A stretch of 64,000 nt of DNA from JAGQVA01 sp041391725 (GTDB lineage Bacteria > Bacteroidota > Bacteroidia > J057). This document shows, piece after piece, positions 19,210 to 26,961 of this stretch. The number at the start of each line of letters is the position of its first letter. The stretch's first letter is position 1. Position numbers and translations under genes: made by a program. The stretch covers positions 419,331 to 483,330 of the forward strand of contig JAWKNL010000002.1 in the NCBI GenBank assembly GCA_041391725.1, in the 5' to 3' direction. Under the pieces are notes generated by a model. It made no database searches, was not told the origin of the DNA, and worked only from the letters and a program-made list of their open reading frames with translations.

Positions 19210-19246
19210 CAAAACTATGGAAACTTTGATTGTGTTCAAAGTTTCC
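19210..19246 (-). promoter_or_regulatory. Promoter with embedded TetR operator for the efflux operon
   Basis: On the minus strand a Bacteroidetes-type promoter reads TTTG (-33, plus coordinates 19237-19240), 19 nt, TAGTTTTG (-7, 19210-19217). An inverted repeat GGAAACTTTG / CAAAGTTTCC (19219-19228 and 19237-19246, 8-nt spacer) covers the -33 box and most of the spacer. Repressor binding there would block the polymerase. Palindrome and promoter are seen directly; the assignment to the adjacent TetR is inference. Confidence 0.75.
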
Positions 19247-19306
19247 ACCCTAAAAACGGCGAAATCATATAAAGGTTTACAGGCGGTAAGTTTTTTTTGC
19301 AAAAAA

Positions 19307-19897
19307 TCAGGAAATACTTTTTGCAAAGCGCTGAACGGCACTGAGCATAAATTTGCGCATCCGGTTGTCCATGCCTTTTAGCTGGCCGCACATGACGAGG
19401 GTAATATGGCCATGAACGATCGACCACCAGTGGAAAAAGATTTCATCGAGTTCACCTGAAAAGAGGTGAATTTGTTTGAGTATTTCAATGACCGGAGCTG
19501 TCGCATCTTTGAGCGCGTTGGGGTTGGTGTGGGCACAGCGGATGCCTTCGAGGTTAAACATGACCTGATAAAGTTCGGCATTATAGAAGGCCCAGTCCCA
19601 GAAGGCGACAGAAACTTCCTCAAGCTGAGTGAGCGGCTGGGCTGAGCGCATGCGGGCTTCCATCAGGGCAGTTCTGAGTTCCCTGAACCCAAGTTCTTCC
19701 AGTTCGATCAGAATGGCTTCTTTATTGGTAAAATGCTCATAAATTACCGGAGAAGTGTATTGCACGATACTGCCGATTTTGCGGATAGAAACTTCCGGCC
19801 ATCCTTCCCTGATAGCGATATCGCGGGCAGCCTTGAGAACTTTCGATTTGAGATTTTCGATATCCCGCTGTCTTCGTTCTTTATGTGGTGATGTCAT
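19307..19897 (-). CDS. TetR family regulator with WHG-type C-terminal domain, 196 aa
   Basis: The N-terminal helix-turn-helix is VLKAARDIAIREGWPEVSI, RKIGSIVQYTSPVIYEHFTNK. The C-terminal part (VAFWDWAFYNAELYQVMFNLEG, FHWWSIVHGHITLVMCGQL) fits the WHG-type TetR C-terminal domain. It lies between the efflux operon and ychF and is read in the same direction as the efflux operon, but it has its own promoter. Sequence gives no clue to its ligand. A motif TAACACYGTTA near its promoter may be its own operator. Confidence 0.88.
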   Translation of the reverse strand: MTSPHKERRQRDIENLKSKVLKAARDIAIREGWPEVSIRKIGSIVQYTSPVIYEHFTNKEAILIELEELGFRELRTALMEARMRSAQPLTQLEEVSVAFWDWAFYNAELYQVMFNLEGIRCAHTNPNALKDATAPVIEILKQIHLFSGELDEIFFHWWSIVHGHITLVMCGQLKGMDNRMRKFMLSAVQRFAKSIS

Positions 19898-19907
19898 GTC
19901 ATTTTTT

Positions 19908-19950
19908 GTAACGGTGTTACGAATGTAAATATTTAGCTGCTGATTTGCAA
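19908..19950 (-). promoter_or_regulatory. Promoter and candidate operator of the second TetR gene
   Basis: On the minus strand TTG (19948-19950), 20 nt, TACATTCG (19920-19927; one mismatch to TAnnTTTG) forms a candidate promoter. A palindrome GTAACACCGTTAC (plus 19908-19920) covers the expected transcription start, 10 bp before the ATG. A second copy of the core, TAACACTGTTA, lies at 20004-20014 further upstream. The pair suggests autoregulation. Confidence 0.5.
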
Positions 19951-20098
19951 GATTTTAGATGTAGTTATTACAGGCGCAATTGCATTATTGATGAAATATT
20001 TTCTAACACTGTTATAGGGAATTTTTTGACTCGACCTTTCGTTCAAAACAGTACTTTGCGTGAAAGGGTAGGGGAGGACGAGAAAAGGGAATCCATTG

Positions 20099-20129
20099 TT
20101 GGTTGACTCCGCGAATCTTATTACTTTTG
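20099..20129 (+). promoter_or_regulatory. Promoter of ychF
   Basis: TTG (20099-20101), 20 nt, TACTTTTG (20122-20129) matches the Bacteroidetes housekeeping promoter pattern. It leaves a leader of about 30 nt before the ychF ATG at 20166. Confidence 0.6.
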
Positions 20130-20165
20130 CACCGCAATTCAATCAGCTTATCTGAATCAGAAATT

Positions 20166-21275
20166 ATGGGATTTAAATGCGGGATAGTCGGTCTTCCGAA
20201 TGTGGGGAAATCAACCCTCTTCAATTCTCTTTCCAACGCCAAAGCAGAAGCGGCCAATTATCCCTTCTGTACCATCGAACCCAACGTGGGAATTATCCCC
20301 GTACCTGATCCGCGCCTGGACAAACTGGTCGAACTTGTAAATCCCAGATCAACGGTTCCTACCGTGGTGCAGATTATGGATATCGCTGGTCTGGTAAAAG
20401 GCGCAAGTAAAGGGGAGGGGCTTGGCAATCAGTTTCTGGGAAATATACGCGAATGTGAGGCGATCCTTCATGTGCTTCGCTGTTTTGATGACGACAATAT
20501 CGTCCACGTCGAAGCCAGTGTGGATCCCATTCGCGATAAAGATATCATCGATACCGAACTTCAGTTCAAGGATCTGGAACTTCTGGAGCGCAAGCGCGAC
20601 CGCGCCCAGAAAATGACCAAAGGCGGAAACAAGGACGCACTGCGCCAGGTACAAACCATTGAAAAATATATTGCTCACGTGGTGCAGGGCAAAAACGTGA
20701 GAACCCTGGAAGTTACGCCCGAAGAAAAAGCTGTGGTGGAAGATCTTGGGCTGATTACTGACAAAAAAGTCCTTTATGTCTGCAATATCGACGAAGGCAG
20801 CCTGCCCGACGGCAACCGCCATGTGGAGGCAGTAAAAGAAGCCATCAAAGACGAAAACGCGGAGATGATAGTTATTTCGGCAGCTTTTGAAGAACAACTG
20901 ATGGATCTCGGCGATCCCGAAACTGCCAGGGAATTTCTCGAATCGGTAGGACTTCACGAACCGGGCCTAAATACACTGATTCGCGCAGCTTATCATCTGC
21001 TCGATCTTCAGACCTATTTTACCGCCGGCGAAAAAGAGGTTCGTGCCTGGACCATTACCCGCGGAACCAAAGCACCGCAGGCGGCAGGTGTGATTCACAC
21101 CGATTTTGAGCGTGGCTTTATCCGGGCAGAAGTCATTCACTATGAAGATTATGTCCACTACAAATCCGGAGCACGCGGTCAAGGTGCCGGAAAATTATCA
21201 GTAGAAGGGAAAGAGTATGTGATGCAGGACGGCGATGTGGTTCATTTCCGCTTAATGTATAAATGCTTTTCCTGA
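20166..21275 (+). CDS. ychF: Redox-regulated ATPase/GTP-binding protein YchF (Obg family), 369 aa
   Basis: Start at 20166 gives MGFKCGIVGLPNVGKSTLFN, the standard YchF/Ola1 N-terminus with the Walker A loop. The ANYPFCTIEPNVG switch, DIAGLVKGASKGEGLGN (G3), a helical coiled-coil insertion (residues about 130-195), and the C-terminal TGS domain ending KYVMQDGDVVHFR are all present at normal length. YchF is a cytosolic, ribosome-associated P-loop NTPase linked to translation and oxidative stress in other bacteria. A good promoter precedes it, and a rhodanese gene follows after 42 bp. Confidence 0.97.
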   Translation: MGFKCGIVGLPNVGKSTLFNSLSNAKAEAANYPFCTIEPNVGIIPVPDPRLDKLVELVNPRSTVPTVVQIMDIAGLVKGASKGEGLGNQFLGNIRECEAILHVLRCFDDDNIVHVEASVDPIRDKDIIDTELQFKDLELLERKRDRAQKMTKGGNKDALRQVQTIEKYIAHVVQGKNVRTLEVTPEEKAVVEDLGLITDKKVLYVCNIDEGSLPDGNRHVEAVKEAIKDENAEMIVISAAFEEQLMDLGDPETAREFLESVGLHEPGLNTLIRAAYHLLDLQTYFTAGEKEVRAWTITRGTKAPQAAGVIHTDFERGFIRAEVIHYEDYVHYKSGARGQGAGKLSVEGKEYVMQDGDVVHFRLMYKCFS

Positions 21276-21317
21276 AATTGATTTTCGGCTTATCTCGGGA
21301 TAAATCAAAACAAAACA

Positions 21318-21632
21318 ATGGATATATCAGTAAAAGAGCTCAACGATCGTATTGATAACGGCAACGTGCCCGTGATGATTGGATGTGAGAGAACCTCACG
21401 AATGGGCGCGCGGCAAACCCTCGATATCGAAAATCTCCAAATTTTGCAATTTAAGCTTCCCGAACTCGAATATCTGAAAGATAAGGAAGTAGTAATGATT
21501 TGCCGCTCCGGAGGCAGAAGCGGAAGAGCTACGGAATATATGCGGAGTATGGGCTTCAGCAAAGTCAGAAACCTGACCGGTGGCATGCTTGCCTGGAAAG
21601 CTGAAATTGATCCTACCTTTGACGTAGAATGA
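21318..21632 (+). CDS. Single-domain rhodanese-like protein, 104 aa, with a garbled internal segment
   Basis: This is a single rhodanese domain with the active-site loop MICRSGGRSGRA (Cys about residue 61) and the end TGGMLAWKAEIDPTFDVE. Such proteins move sulfane sulfur. Residues 21-33 read IGCERTSRMGARQ, where the family has a DVREPHEW-type motif. Removing one G at 21381-21382 gives IDVREPHEWARGK in the other frame, and a second indel near 21418 restores the frame before LDIENLQI. The ORF thus hides two compensating frameshifts. The stop overlaps the thioesterase start by 4 bp, so the genes are coupled. Confidence 0.75.
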   Translation: MDISVKELNDRIDNGNVPVMIGCERTSRMGARQTLDIENLQILQFKLPELEYLKDKEVVMICRSGGRSGRATEYMRSMGFSKVRNLTGGMLAWKAEIDPTFDVE

Positions 21633-22082
21633 TTGTCCACGACACGTACGTAAGGGTAAGGTATGCGGAGACGGACCAGATGGGCTATGTCTATTACGGT
21701 AAGTATGCCGAATACTTTGAAGTTGGAAGGGTGAAACCATTCGCAGCCTGGGTATTTCTTACCGGCTGATCGAAGAAAAAGGCATACTCATGCCCGTGGC
21801 AGATCTTCAGATTAAATACAAAAATCCCGCATTTTACGACAGCCTCCTGAAGGTGCGTACGATCGTACTCGGAAAGATTACCACGCGCCAGTTTTCTTAC
21901 CCAATACGAAATCACCGACGAAACAGGAGTTAGACTCATTGTAACCGGTACAGTAAAACTTTGCGTTTTTCGATAAAAACGAGAATGACAGTCAGAGTCT
22001 CTGGATTTTATACTGGGAAGCAGTTGAAAACACTGGACACAACCCTGAATCATCATTTGCAGATTGTGACATTCATGTGTAA
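21629..22082 (+). pseudogene. Hotdog-fold acyl-CoA thioesterase (YbgC/4HBT family), frameshifted
   Basis: The ATG at 21629 overlaps the rhodanese stop. The start MIVHDTYVRVRYAETDQMGY contains the catalytic Asp region (ETDQMG) and continues VYYGKYAEYFEVGR. One G is then missing near 21738. The next frame reads ETIRSLGISYRLIEEKGI, LMPVADLQIKYKNPAFYDSL, KVRTIVLGKITTRQFSY. A second shift near 21902 (extra C) restores YEITDETGVRLIVTGTVKLC. At least one more shift follows near 21970, so the end is uncertain. The enzyme would hydrolyse short acyl-CoAs. Loss may be real or a sequencing artefact. Confidence 0.75.
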
Positions 22083-22106
22083 ATTGGGACAAGAAACCCG
22101 TTATCA

Positions 22107-23111
22107 TTGTTATTGGTTAAGCAAATAAAACGGATTATCAGGCGGCTCCTGGTCAAAACAATTCACCTGCTACAGCAGGTGAAATTGCCCGGCTTTCAGG
22201 GTATGGGGTTGTATGATGTCCTGAAGTTTTTTTACAATGGTCTGACAGACAGTAAGTTTACGCTCCTTGCTGCGGCAATGGCCTATCAGTTTTTTTTCTC
22301 TTTTTTCCCCACACTGATCCTCGTCTTTATTATTCTTCCCTTTTTCCCTATCGACAACCTGGAGAGCAAGGTAGTGGAGTTTATCCGTCAATACCTCCCT
22401 GAGCAGGGCATGAGCGTAGTAGATGTAGAAAAAATCGCAGAAAATTACCTCACCCGCCAGACAGATTTCCTGCTCATTGCCCTGAGTATTTTCCTTGCCG
22501 TGTGGGGTGCAACACGAGGCATTATTGCCATGATGAAGGCCTTCACAAAAAATGAAGATGTGTTTAAACGGCGGGGACTGCTCGAAATGTATGGAACCGC
22601 ATTTTTGATATTTGTGATTCTGGGTGCAATTATCATTTCCTCCGTACTGGCAGAAATTTTTATGGATTATATCCACCTCCATTATTATGTCGGAGACTTT
22701 CTTTTTGAGGCTATTCGCTCCCTGATTACACTGCTGACAACTTTCGTCAGCGTATCGGTGCTGTATTATCTCGCTCCGCCCACTCAGCAGCGGTGGAAAT
22801 TCATTTCCCCCGGAGGCGTAATCGCCGGGGTACTTACCGTTGCCGCATTGATCGGCCTCCGGTATTATTTTGCCAATTTCGCCAATTTCAATAAACTGTA
22901 CGGAAGCCTCGGGGCCATCATCCTGCTTATGGTGTGGTTTTATTATCTGTCAATGGTGTTGCTAATCGGGTTCGAACTGAATGCCGCCATTGACATGGCG
23001 TATCACAATGAAAAATGCAGGAAAACCGCTGAAGAAAAAGACAAGCCTGAAACCACCCTGGAGGCCGCTATGGCAGTCGGTGATTCCTCCGAAAGTGATT
23101 CCAGGCACTGA
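22107..23111 (+). CDS. YihY/BrkB family inner-membrane protein, 334 aa
   Basis: Several long hydrophobic segments fit the YihY family: LLAAAMAYQFFFSFFPTLILVFIILPFF, FLLIALSIFLAVWGATRG, FLIFVILGAIIISSVLAEIF, and the conserved motif LYGSLGAIILLMVWFYYL followed by LIGFELNAAIDM. The C-terminal 35 residues are hydrophilic. Family members are inner-membrane proteins of uncertain role; the old RNase BN name is not supported. No ATG fits the N-terminus. A TTG at 22107 gives a basic leader (KRIIRRLLVKTIH), while an ATG at 22205 would give a shorter protein. It ends 3 bp before the convergent cysH. Confidence 0.88.
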   Translation: MLLVKQIKRIIRRLLVKTIHLLQQVKLPGFQGMGLYDVLKFFYNGLTDSKFTLLAAAMAYQFFFSFFPTLILVFIILPFFPIDNLESKVVEFIRQYLPEQGMSVVDVEKIAENYLTRQTDFLLIALSIFLAVWGATRGIIAMMKAFTKNEDVFKRRGLLEMYGTAFLIFVILGAIIISSVLAEIFMDYIHLHYYVGDFLFEAIRSLITLLTTFVSVSVLYYLAPPTQQRWKFISPGGVIAGVLTVAALIGLRYYFANFANFNKLYGSLGAIILLMVWFYYLSMVLLIGFELNAAIDMAYHNEKCRKTAEEKDKPETTLEAAMAVGDSSESDSRH

Positions 23112-23114
23112 ATC

Positions 23115-23758
23115 CTACAAGTGAAGTCCGCACTCTGTTTTGTTAAAACCTGTCCAGCGGCCGGCGCGACCGTTACCGGGACGAGTGCAGTGGGTACAAC
23201 CAATGGACGCGTAACCTTTTGATTCCAGTGGGTGGGCGGGAAGGTCATATACCAACCGGTAATAATGTGCCTCCTCCTCGGTCATGTCAATCAGCGGATA
23301 AAACCGAAGGATTCCTCCTTTCAACTGAAATAGCGGCTGGTTTCTGCGCGTCTCGCTAGCGCCAACCATACCTGAGACCCAAACATCATGGATAGCAGTT
23401 AAGGCTTCCACGGGCATGACTTTGTTGACATAACAACATTCGTCAGGTTCATAGCTCCAGGTATAGTCCATTCGGGTGTATGCGTTTTCATTTGACTTGG
23501 GTGCCACTGCCTGGATATTGAGCTTAAGATGGCTCTCCAGTTGTCTCTTATAATTAAGAGTTTCGCTGAAGTGGTACTTTGTGTCATCGAAATAAACCGA
23601 TGATCCGGACGCACTTTATGGAGTAAGTGTAAAAAAGTGGCCGATGTCGCTCCAAAGGAGGAGGTCACCAGCACCCTTGTCAAAATCCCGGAAAATCGCC
23701 TCCATGCGTTCCCGAGGACCATATGGTGAGTATTGCTCACACAGGGTTTTAGATCCAT
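23115..23758 (-). pseudogene. cysH: Assimilatory APS/PAPS reductase CysH, frameshifted
   Basis: Reading across frames from 23758 gives DLKTLCEQYSPYGPRERM, KVLVTSSFGATSATFLHL, VYFDDTKYHFSETLNYKR, then an open 130-codon end. The end carries DECCYVNKV (paired Cys), SIGCTHCTRPG (CxxC) and the C-terminal TECGLHL with the catalytic Cys. The CC and CxxC pairs are [4Fe-4S] ligands that mark the APS-using type. Three single-base shifts are needed (near 23745, 23680 and 23605). It would reduce activated sulfate to sulfite. It is the last gene of the cysteine cluster, so the break would cost sulfate assimilation unless it is a sequencing error. Confidence 0.8.
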
Positions 23759-23865
23759 AATACTGCTATTTGGATTTGTGAAAATTCAAAGAACCGCCTC
23801 AAATATTGCACTTTTTTCGTTAAATGCCAATATTTATTGATCAAGGCTTTTTACTCATCTGGTAA

Positions 23866-25047
23866 TCAGTAGGTTGGGAGTGCCTGATTGATTTCCCGTG
23901 CATACGCAAGTACGCCGCCCTTCAGATTGTAGAGATTGGTGAAACCGTATTTCTCTTCCAGCAGCTTTATCACCTTTGCACTGCGCACACCGCTTCGGCA
24001 GTGGATCACAACCGGAATTTCTGTTTCGATCTTTTCCAGGTTTTCTTCCACTTCACCCTGAGGAATTAATTCACCGCCAATCTGAACAATTTCGTATTCA
24101 TGCGATTCTCTCACGTCAATCAGTTGGTGCGGCCTGCCTGAAGTCCGCATCTCTTCCAGTTCGGATACACTGATTTCTTTCACCGCAACGGTTTCCTCAT
24201 GCTCTTTTTCAATCTGAGGTGCCCCGCAAAACTGCACATAGTCAATTAATCTGGTCTGCGTAGGGTTTTTGCCTGTCAGCGGATTTGCTTCGTCTTTATG
24301 AATCCGCAATGTACGCGAAGTGAATGTCAGCGCATCAAACAAAAACAACCTTCCGGAAAGAGGTTCGCCCACACCTGAAAGCACCTTGATTACTTCCAGG
24401 GCCTGCATAGAGCCAATAATGCCCGGCAGCACACCGATCACACCGCCTTCGGCGCAGCTGGGAACCAGCCCCGGAGGGGGTGGGGTAGGGAAGAGGTCCC
24501 GGTAATTGGGCCCTTTCACCCCATCGGGATGGGTATGGTTAAATACCGAAACCTGTCCTTCAAATTGAAAGATGGAACCGTAAACATTCACTTTTCCCAG
24601 CAAAACACAGGCATCATTGACCAGATACCTTGTGGCAAAGTTGTCTGTCCCATCTGCTACTACATCATATTCCTGTATGATTTCCAGGGCATTTTCGGAA
24701 GTCAGCAGGGTATTGTATGTGCGAATGGTAATATGCGGATTCAGGTTTTCGACGCGTTTTTTCGCTTCATCTACTTTCAGTTTGCCAACAGAATCGAGCC
24801 CATATAATACCTGTCGCTGCAGGTTGCTGTCGTCCACGCGGTCATAATCGACAATGCCAATCGTACCGACACCCGCAGCGGCAAGATACTGAAGCAGCGG
24901 ACTGCCAAGACCGCCACCACCTACTACCAGCACTTTCCCGGCTTTGAGTTTCCGTTGTCCGGCGATATTAAATTCCGGAATAATCAGGTGTCGGCTATAA
25001 CGCTCGATTTCGGCACGTGAAAACACAACTTCTTTCGTTTTTACCAT
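23866..25047 (-). CDS. moeZ: MoeB/ThiF-type E1 adenylyltransferase with C-terminal rhodanese (MoeZ-like), 393 aa
   Basis: Residues 1-255 are a ThiF/MoeB domain: YSRHLIIPEFNIAGQRKL, VVGGGGLGSPLLQYLAAAGVG (nucleotide loop), and DNFATRYLVNDAC. Residues 290-393 are a rhodanese domain with active-site Cys350 in HCRSGVRSA. Such enzymes adenylate the C-terminal Gly of a ubiquitin-like sulfur carrier and then convert it to a thiocarboxylate. The carrier gene lies 13 bp upstream, and a JAMM protease and CysM lie beyond, so the partner is very likely that carrier. Confidence 0.93.
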   Translation of the reverse strand: MVKTKEVVFSRAEIERYSRHLIIPEFNIAGQRKLKAGKVLVVGGGGLGSPLLQYLAAAGVGTIGIVDYDRVDDSNLQRQVLYGLDSVGKLKVDEAKKRVENLNPHITIRTYNTLLTSENALEIIQEYDVVADGTDNFATRYLVNDACVLLGKVNVYGSIFQFEGQVSVFNHTHPDGVKGPNYRDLFPTPPPPGLVPSCAEGGVIGVLPGIIGSMQALEVIKVLSGVGEPLSGRLFLFDALTFTSRTLRIHKDEANPLTGKNPTQTRLIDYVQFCGAPQIEKEHEETVAVKEISVSELEEMRTSGRPHQLIDVRESHEYEIVQIGGELIPQGEVEENLEKIETEIPVVIHCRSGVRSAKVIKLLEEKYGFTNLYNLKGGVLAYAREINQALPTY

Positions 25048-25060
25048 GATTTTACGGGTT

Positions 25061-25339
25061 TTACATTATACCACCAGCAATCGCCGGAATAATACTGATT
25101 ATGGACCCATCGGCAACCTGCGTGGAAATTCCGTCGAGGGATTTGATATCTTCATCTCCCAGGTATATCCTTACGAAACTGCGAATGGCGTCGTTTTCGT
25201 CGAGCAGATGCTTCCGGAGTTCGGGATATTTTTCTGCCAGTTGGGCAATAGAGCTTCCGATGGTCTGACCAGAGACTTCCACCGAAGGCTGGTTGCCGGC
25301 AAATTTACGCAGGGGAGTAGGAATGAGAATTTTGGTCAT
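25061..25339 (-). CDS. cysO: Ubiquitin-like sulfur carrier (MoaD/ThiS/CysO family) with C-terminal Ile-Met tail, 92 aa
   Basis: This small beta-grasp protein starts MTKILIPTPLRKFAGNQPSVEV and ends with the family-typical SIIPAIAGG, but two residues, Ile91-Met92, follow the Gly89-Gly90 pair. A thiocarboxylate can form only on an exposed C-terminal Gly. The tail must therefore be removed first, and a JAMM protease is encoded directly upstream. In established systems (CysO of Mycobacterium; carriers with masked ends in other bacteria) the carrier delivers sulfide to CysM. Function here is inferred from gene order. Confidence 0.9.
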   Translation of the reverse strand: MTKILIPTPLRKFAGNQPSVEVSGQTIGSSIAQLAEKYPELRKHLLDENDAIRSFVRIYLGDEDIKSLDGISTQVADGSIISIIPAIAGGIM

Positions 25340-25357
25340 AACAAACTTGAATTATTT

Positions 25358-25774
25358 TTAAGGGAAAACAGTCAGGGTTTCTTCGGCAAATCGGCCTGAG
25401 ATATCGTCAATTCGCCAGGATCGCAGTTCATCGGGTTTTCCTTCCTTTACAGATAAAATGACATAGGAAAACCAGGGCATGGCCTGGGCCAGATCGTGTA
25501 CCGAGGGAATTGCCGGATGGTTGGGATGCGTGTGATAAACACCCAGAAGCGCAAGGTTATTTTCCAGCGCATACTTTTCGGCTTCAATATAATCGCGGGG
25601 AGAAATCTCAAACCGGCGTCGCTGATCGCCATCTTTGGTATTTTCCACCGGGCGGGAAAGCGTAATTAGTCTTTCTTCCAGATCCTCTCCATAAAGAAAC
25701 CCGCAGATTTCGAGGGGAAAGCCGGAAGCGCCATGATCAGCAATCAGCCGGTAAACTTCCGTGGCGATAGCCAC
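25358..25774 (-). CDS. JAMM/MPN+ metalloprotease (Mec family), 138 aa
   Basis: The zinc-protease signature is complete: Glu22 in FPLEICGFLYG, then His81 and His83 in YHTHPNHPAIPS, Ser91 and Asp94 (HxHPx6SxxD). Prokaryotic members cut after the Gly-Gly end of a ubiquitin-like carrier. Two jobs are possible here: releasing cysteine from the carrier-cysteine adduct, as Mec does in actinobacteria, and trimming the Ile-Met tail of the carrier encoded 18 bp downstream. Both would use the same active site. It lies 36 bp after cysM in the same operon. Confidence 0.92.
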   Translation of the reverse strand: MAIATEVYRLIADHGASGFPLEICGFLYGEDLEERLITLSRPVENTKDGDQRRRFEISPRDYIEAEKYALENNLALLGVYHTHPNHPAIPSVHDLAQAMPWFSYVILSVKEGKPDELRSWRIDDISGRFAEETLTVFP

Positions 25775-25810
25775 CTTGCAGGGTTTTCAGTTTCTATTAC
25801 CGGATTCATA

Positions 25811-26746
25811 TTAAAGGATTTCTTCTATTACTTCCTGATATTTGGATCCATCGTCGGGGAAAATGGTTACGACCACCCCTTCTTCCAGCTCATTTGCCAC
25901 AGAGATTGCCCCGGCAAGATTTGCGGCAGAAGACGGACTGAGCAACATGCCTTCTTTTTGGGCAAAGATTTTGATCCATTCGTAGGCATCCCCGGTGCTG
26001 ACTTTTCGGATTTCGTGATGAACTGAAGGATCGTATATCCCAGGTACGCGCGCAGTTTCAAGGTCTTTCCATCCTTCCAGGCCGTGCATAGCAGTTTCGG
26101 GCTGAAGGGCAATCAGTCGTATTTCTGAATGAATCTCCCTCAGCTTTCTTCCTGTGCCGGTAAAGGTACCGGTAGTACCCAGGGCAGCGACGAAGTGGGT
26201 GATACTTCCGCCCGTCTGATGGTAGATTTCCCGGGCAGTGCCGTAATAATGCGCTTTCCAGTTGTTTTCGTTGTTGTACTGGTCTGCGTAAAAATATTTT
26301 TCAGGATGAACTGCAGCGAGTTCACGGGCTTTTTCCTGGGCGCCGTCTGTTCCTTCCAGCGGGGAGGTGAGGATTAATTCGGCGCCATAAGCGCGGAGGA
26401 GGCGTTTTCTTTCAGGAGAAGCATTCATGGGAAGGCAAATGGTAAGCGGAATACCCAGTCTTGTGCAGATGGCTGCATAGGCGATGCCTGTGTTGCCGCT
26501 GGTTGCATCGAGCAAAACCTGCCCGTTGCCGAGATCGCCTCTGATGATAGCATCTTTGATAATCTCCCAGGCAGCCCTTGCCTTGACGCTCTGGCCCAAC
26601 TGCTGCCATTCGAGTTTGGCATACAGTTTTACCCCCGGTTTATTAAAAGCCGAGGTGATCTCTACGATTGGGGTATTGCCCACAAGGCTTCCCGTGTAAT
26701 CCAGGGATTCAATGATGTCGGGTGAAGGATAAGTGATGGTTGACAT
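25811..26746 (-). CDS. cysM: Cysteine synthase, CysM type, 311 aa
   Basis: This is a PLP-dependent beta-replacement enzyme. The cofactor Lys55 is in GQSVKARAAW (most relatives have SVKDR), the phosphate/substrate loop is ATSGNTGIAYA, and the glycine loop is ALGTTGTFTGTGR. Start at 26746 (MSTITYPSPD) gives the usual length; an in-frame Met 8 codons earlier is less likely. It heads the cluster cysM-JAMM-carrier-E1-cysH, so the sulfur donor is probably the thiocarboxylated carrier and the acceptor O-phosphoserine or O-acetylserine. It is transcribed from a 215-bp upstream region that also holds a terminator of the preceding gene. Confidence 0.93.
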   Translation of the reverse strand: MSTITYPSPDIIESLDYTGSLVGNTPIVEITSAFNKPGVKLYAKLEWQQLGQSVKARAAWEIIKDAIIRGDLGNGQVLLDATSGNTGIAYAAICTRLGIPLTICLPMNASPERKRLLRAYGAELILTSPLEGTDGAQEKARELAAVHPEKYFYADQYNNENNWKAHYYGTAREIYHQTGGSITHFVAALGTTGTFTGTGRKLREIHSEIRLIALQPETAMHGLEGWKDLETARVPGIYDPSVHHEIRKVSTGDAYEWIKIFAQKEGMLLSPSSAANLAGAISVANELEEGVVVTIFPDDGSKYQEVIEEIL

Positions 26747-26770
26747 ACAGAGATTTTTGGGTGTAAACAC

Positions 26771-26802
26771 AAAAAAGACTCCAGCCTGATGGGTGGAGTC
26801 TT
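26771..26802 (-). terminator. Rho-independent terminator between the helical-protein gene and cysM
   Basis: Perfect 9-bp arms AAGACTCCA (26775-26783) and TGGAGTCTT (26794-26802) with a 10-nt loop; on the minus strand a run of T follows. It lies only 25 bp upstream of the cysM start. It can end the upstream transcript, but it could also act as an attenuator if cysM is transcribed through it. Confidence 0.75.
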
Positions 26803-26961
26803 GTCAATATTCAATCATTTCTTATGGTAAAGTCAGGGAAAATCCTCCACCCCTGGATGAAAAAATATCATACAGCAACAACAGTCTTTCTGCTGTAGTT
26901 GCAGGATGTGTGGATTTTGTGGGTGCAATCTCATCAATGTTGTAACGATGATTTGGCTGTT

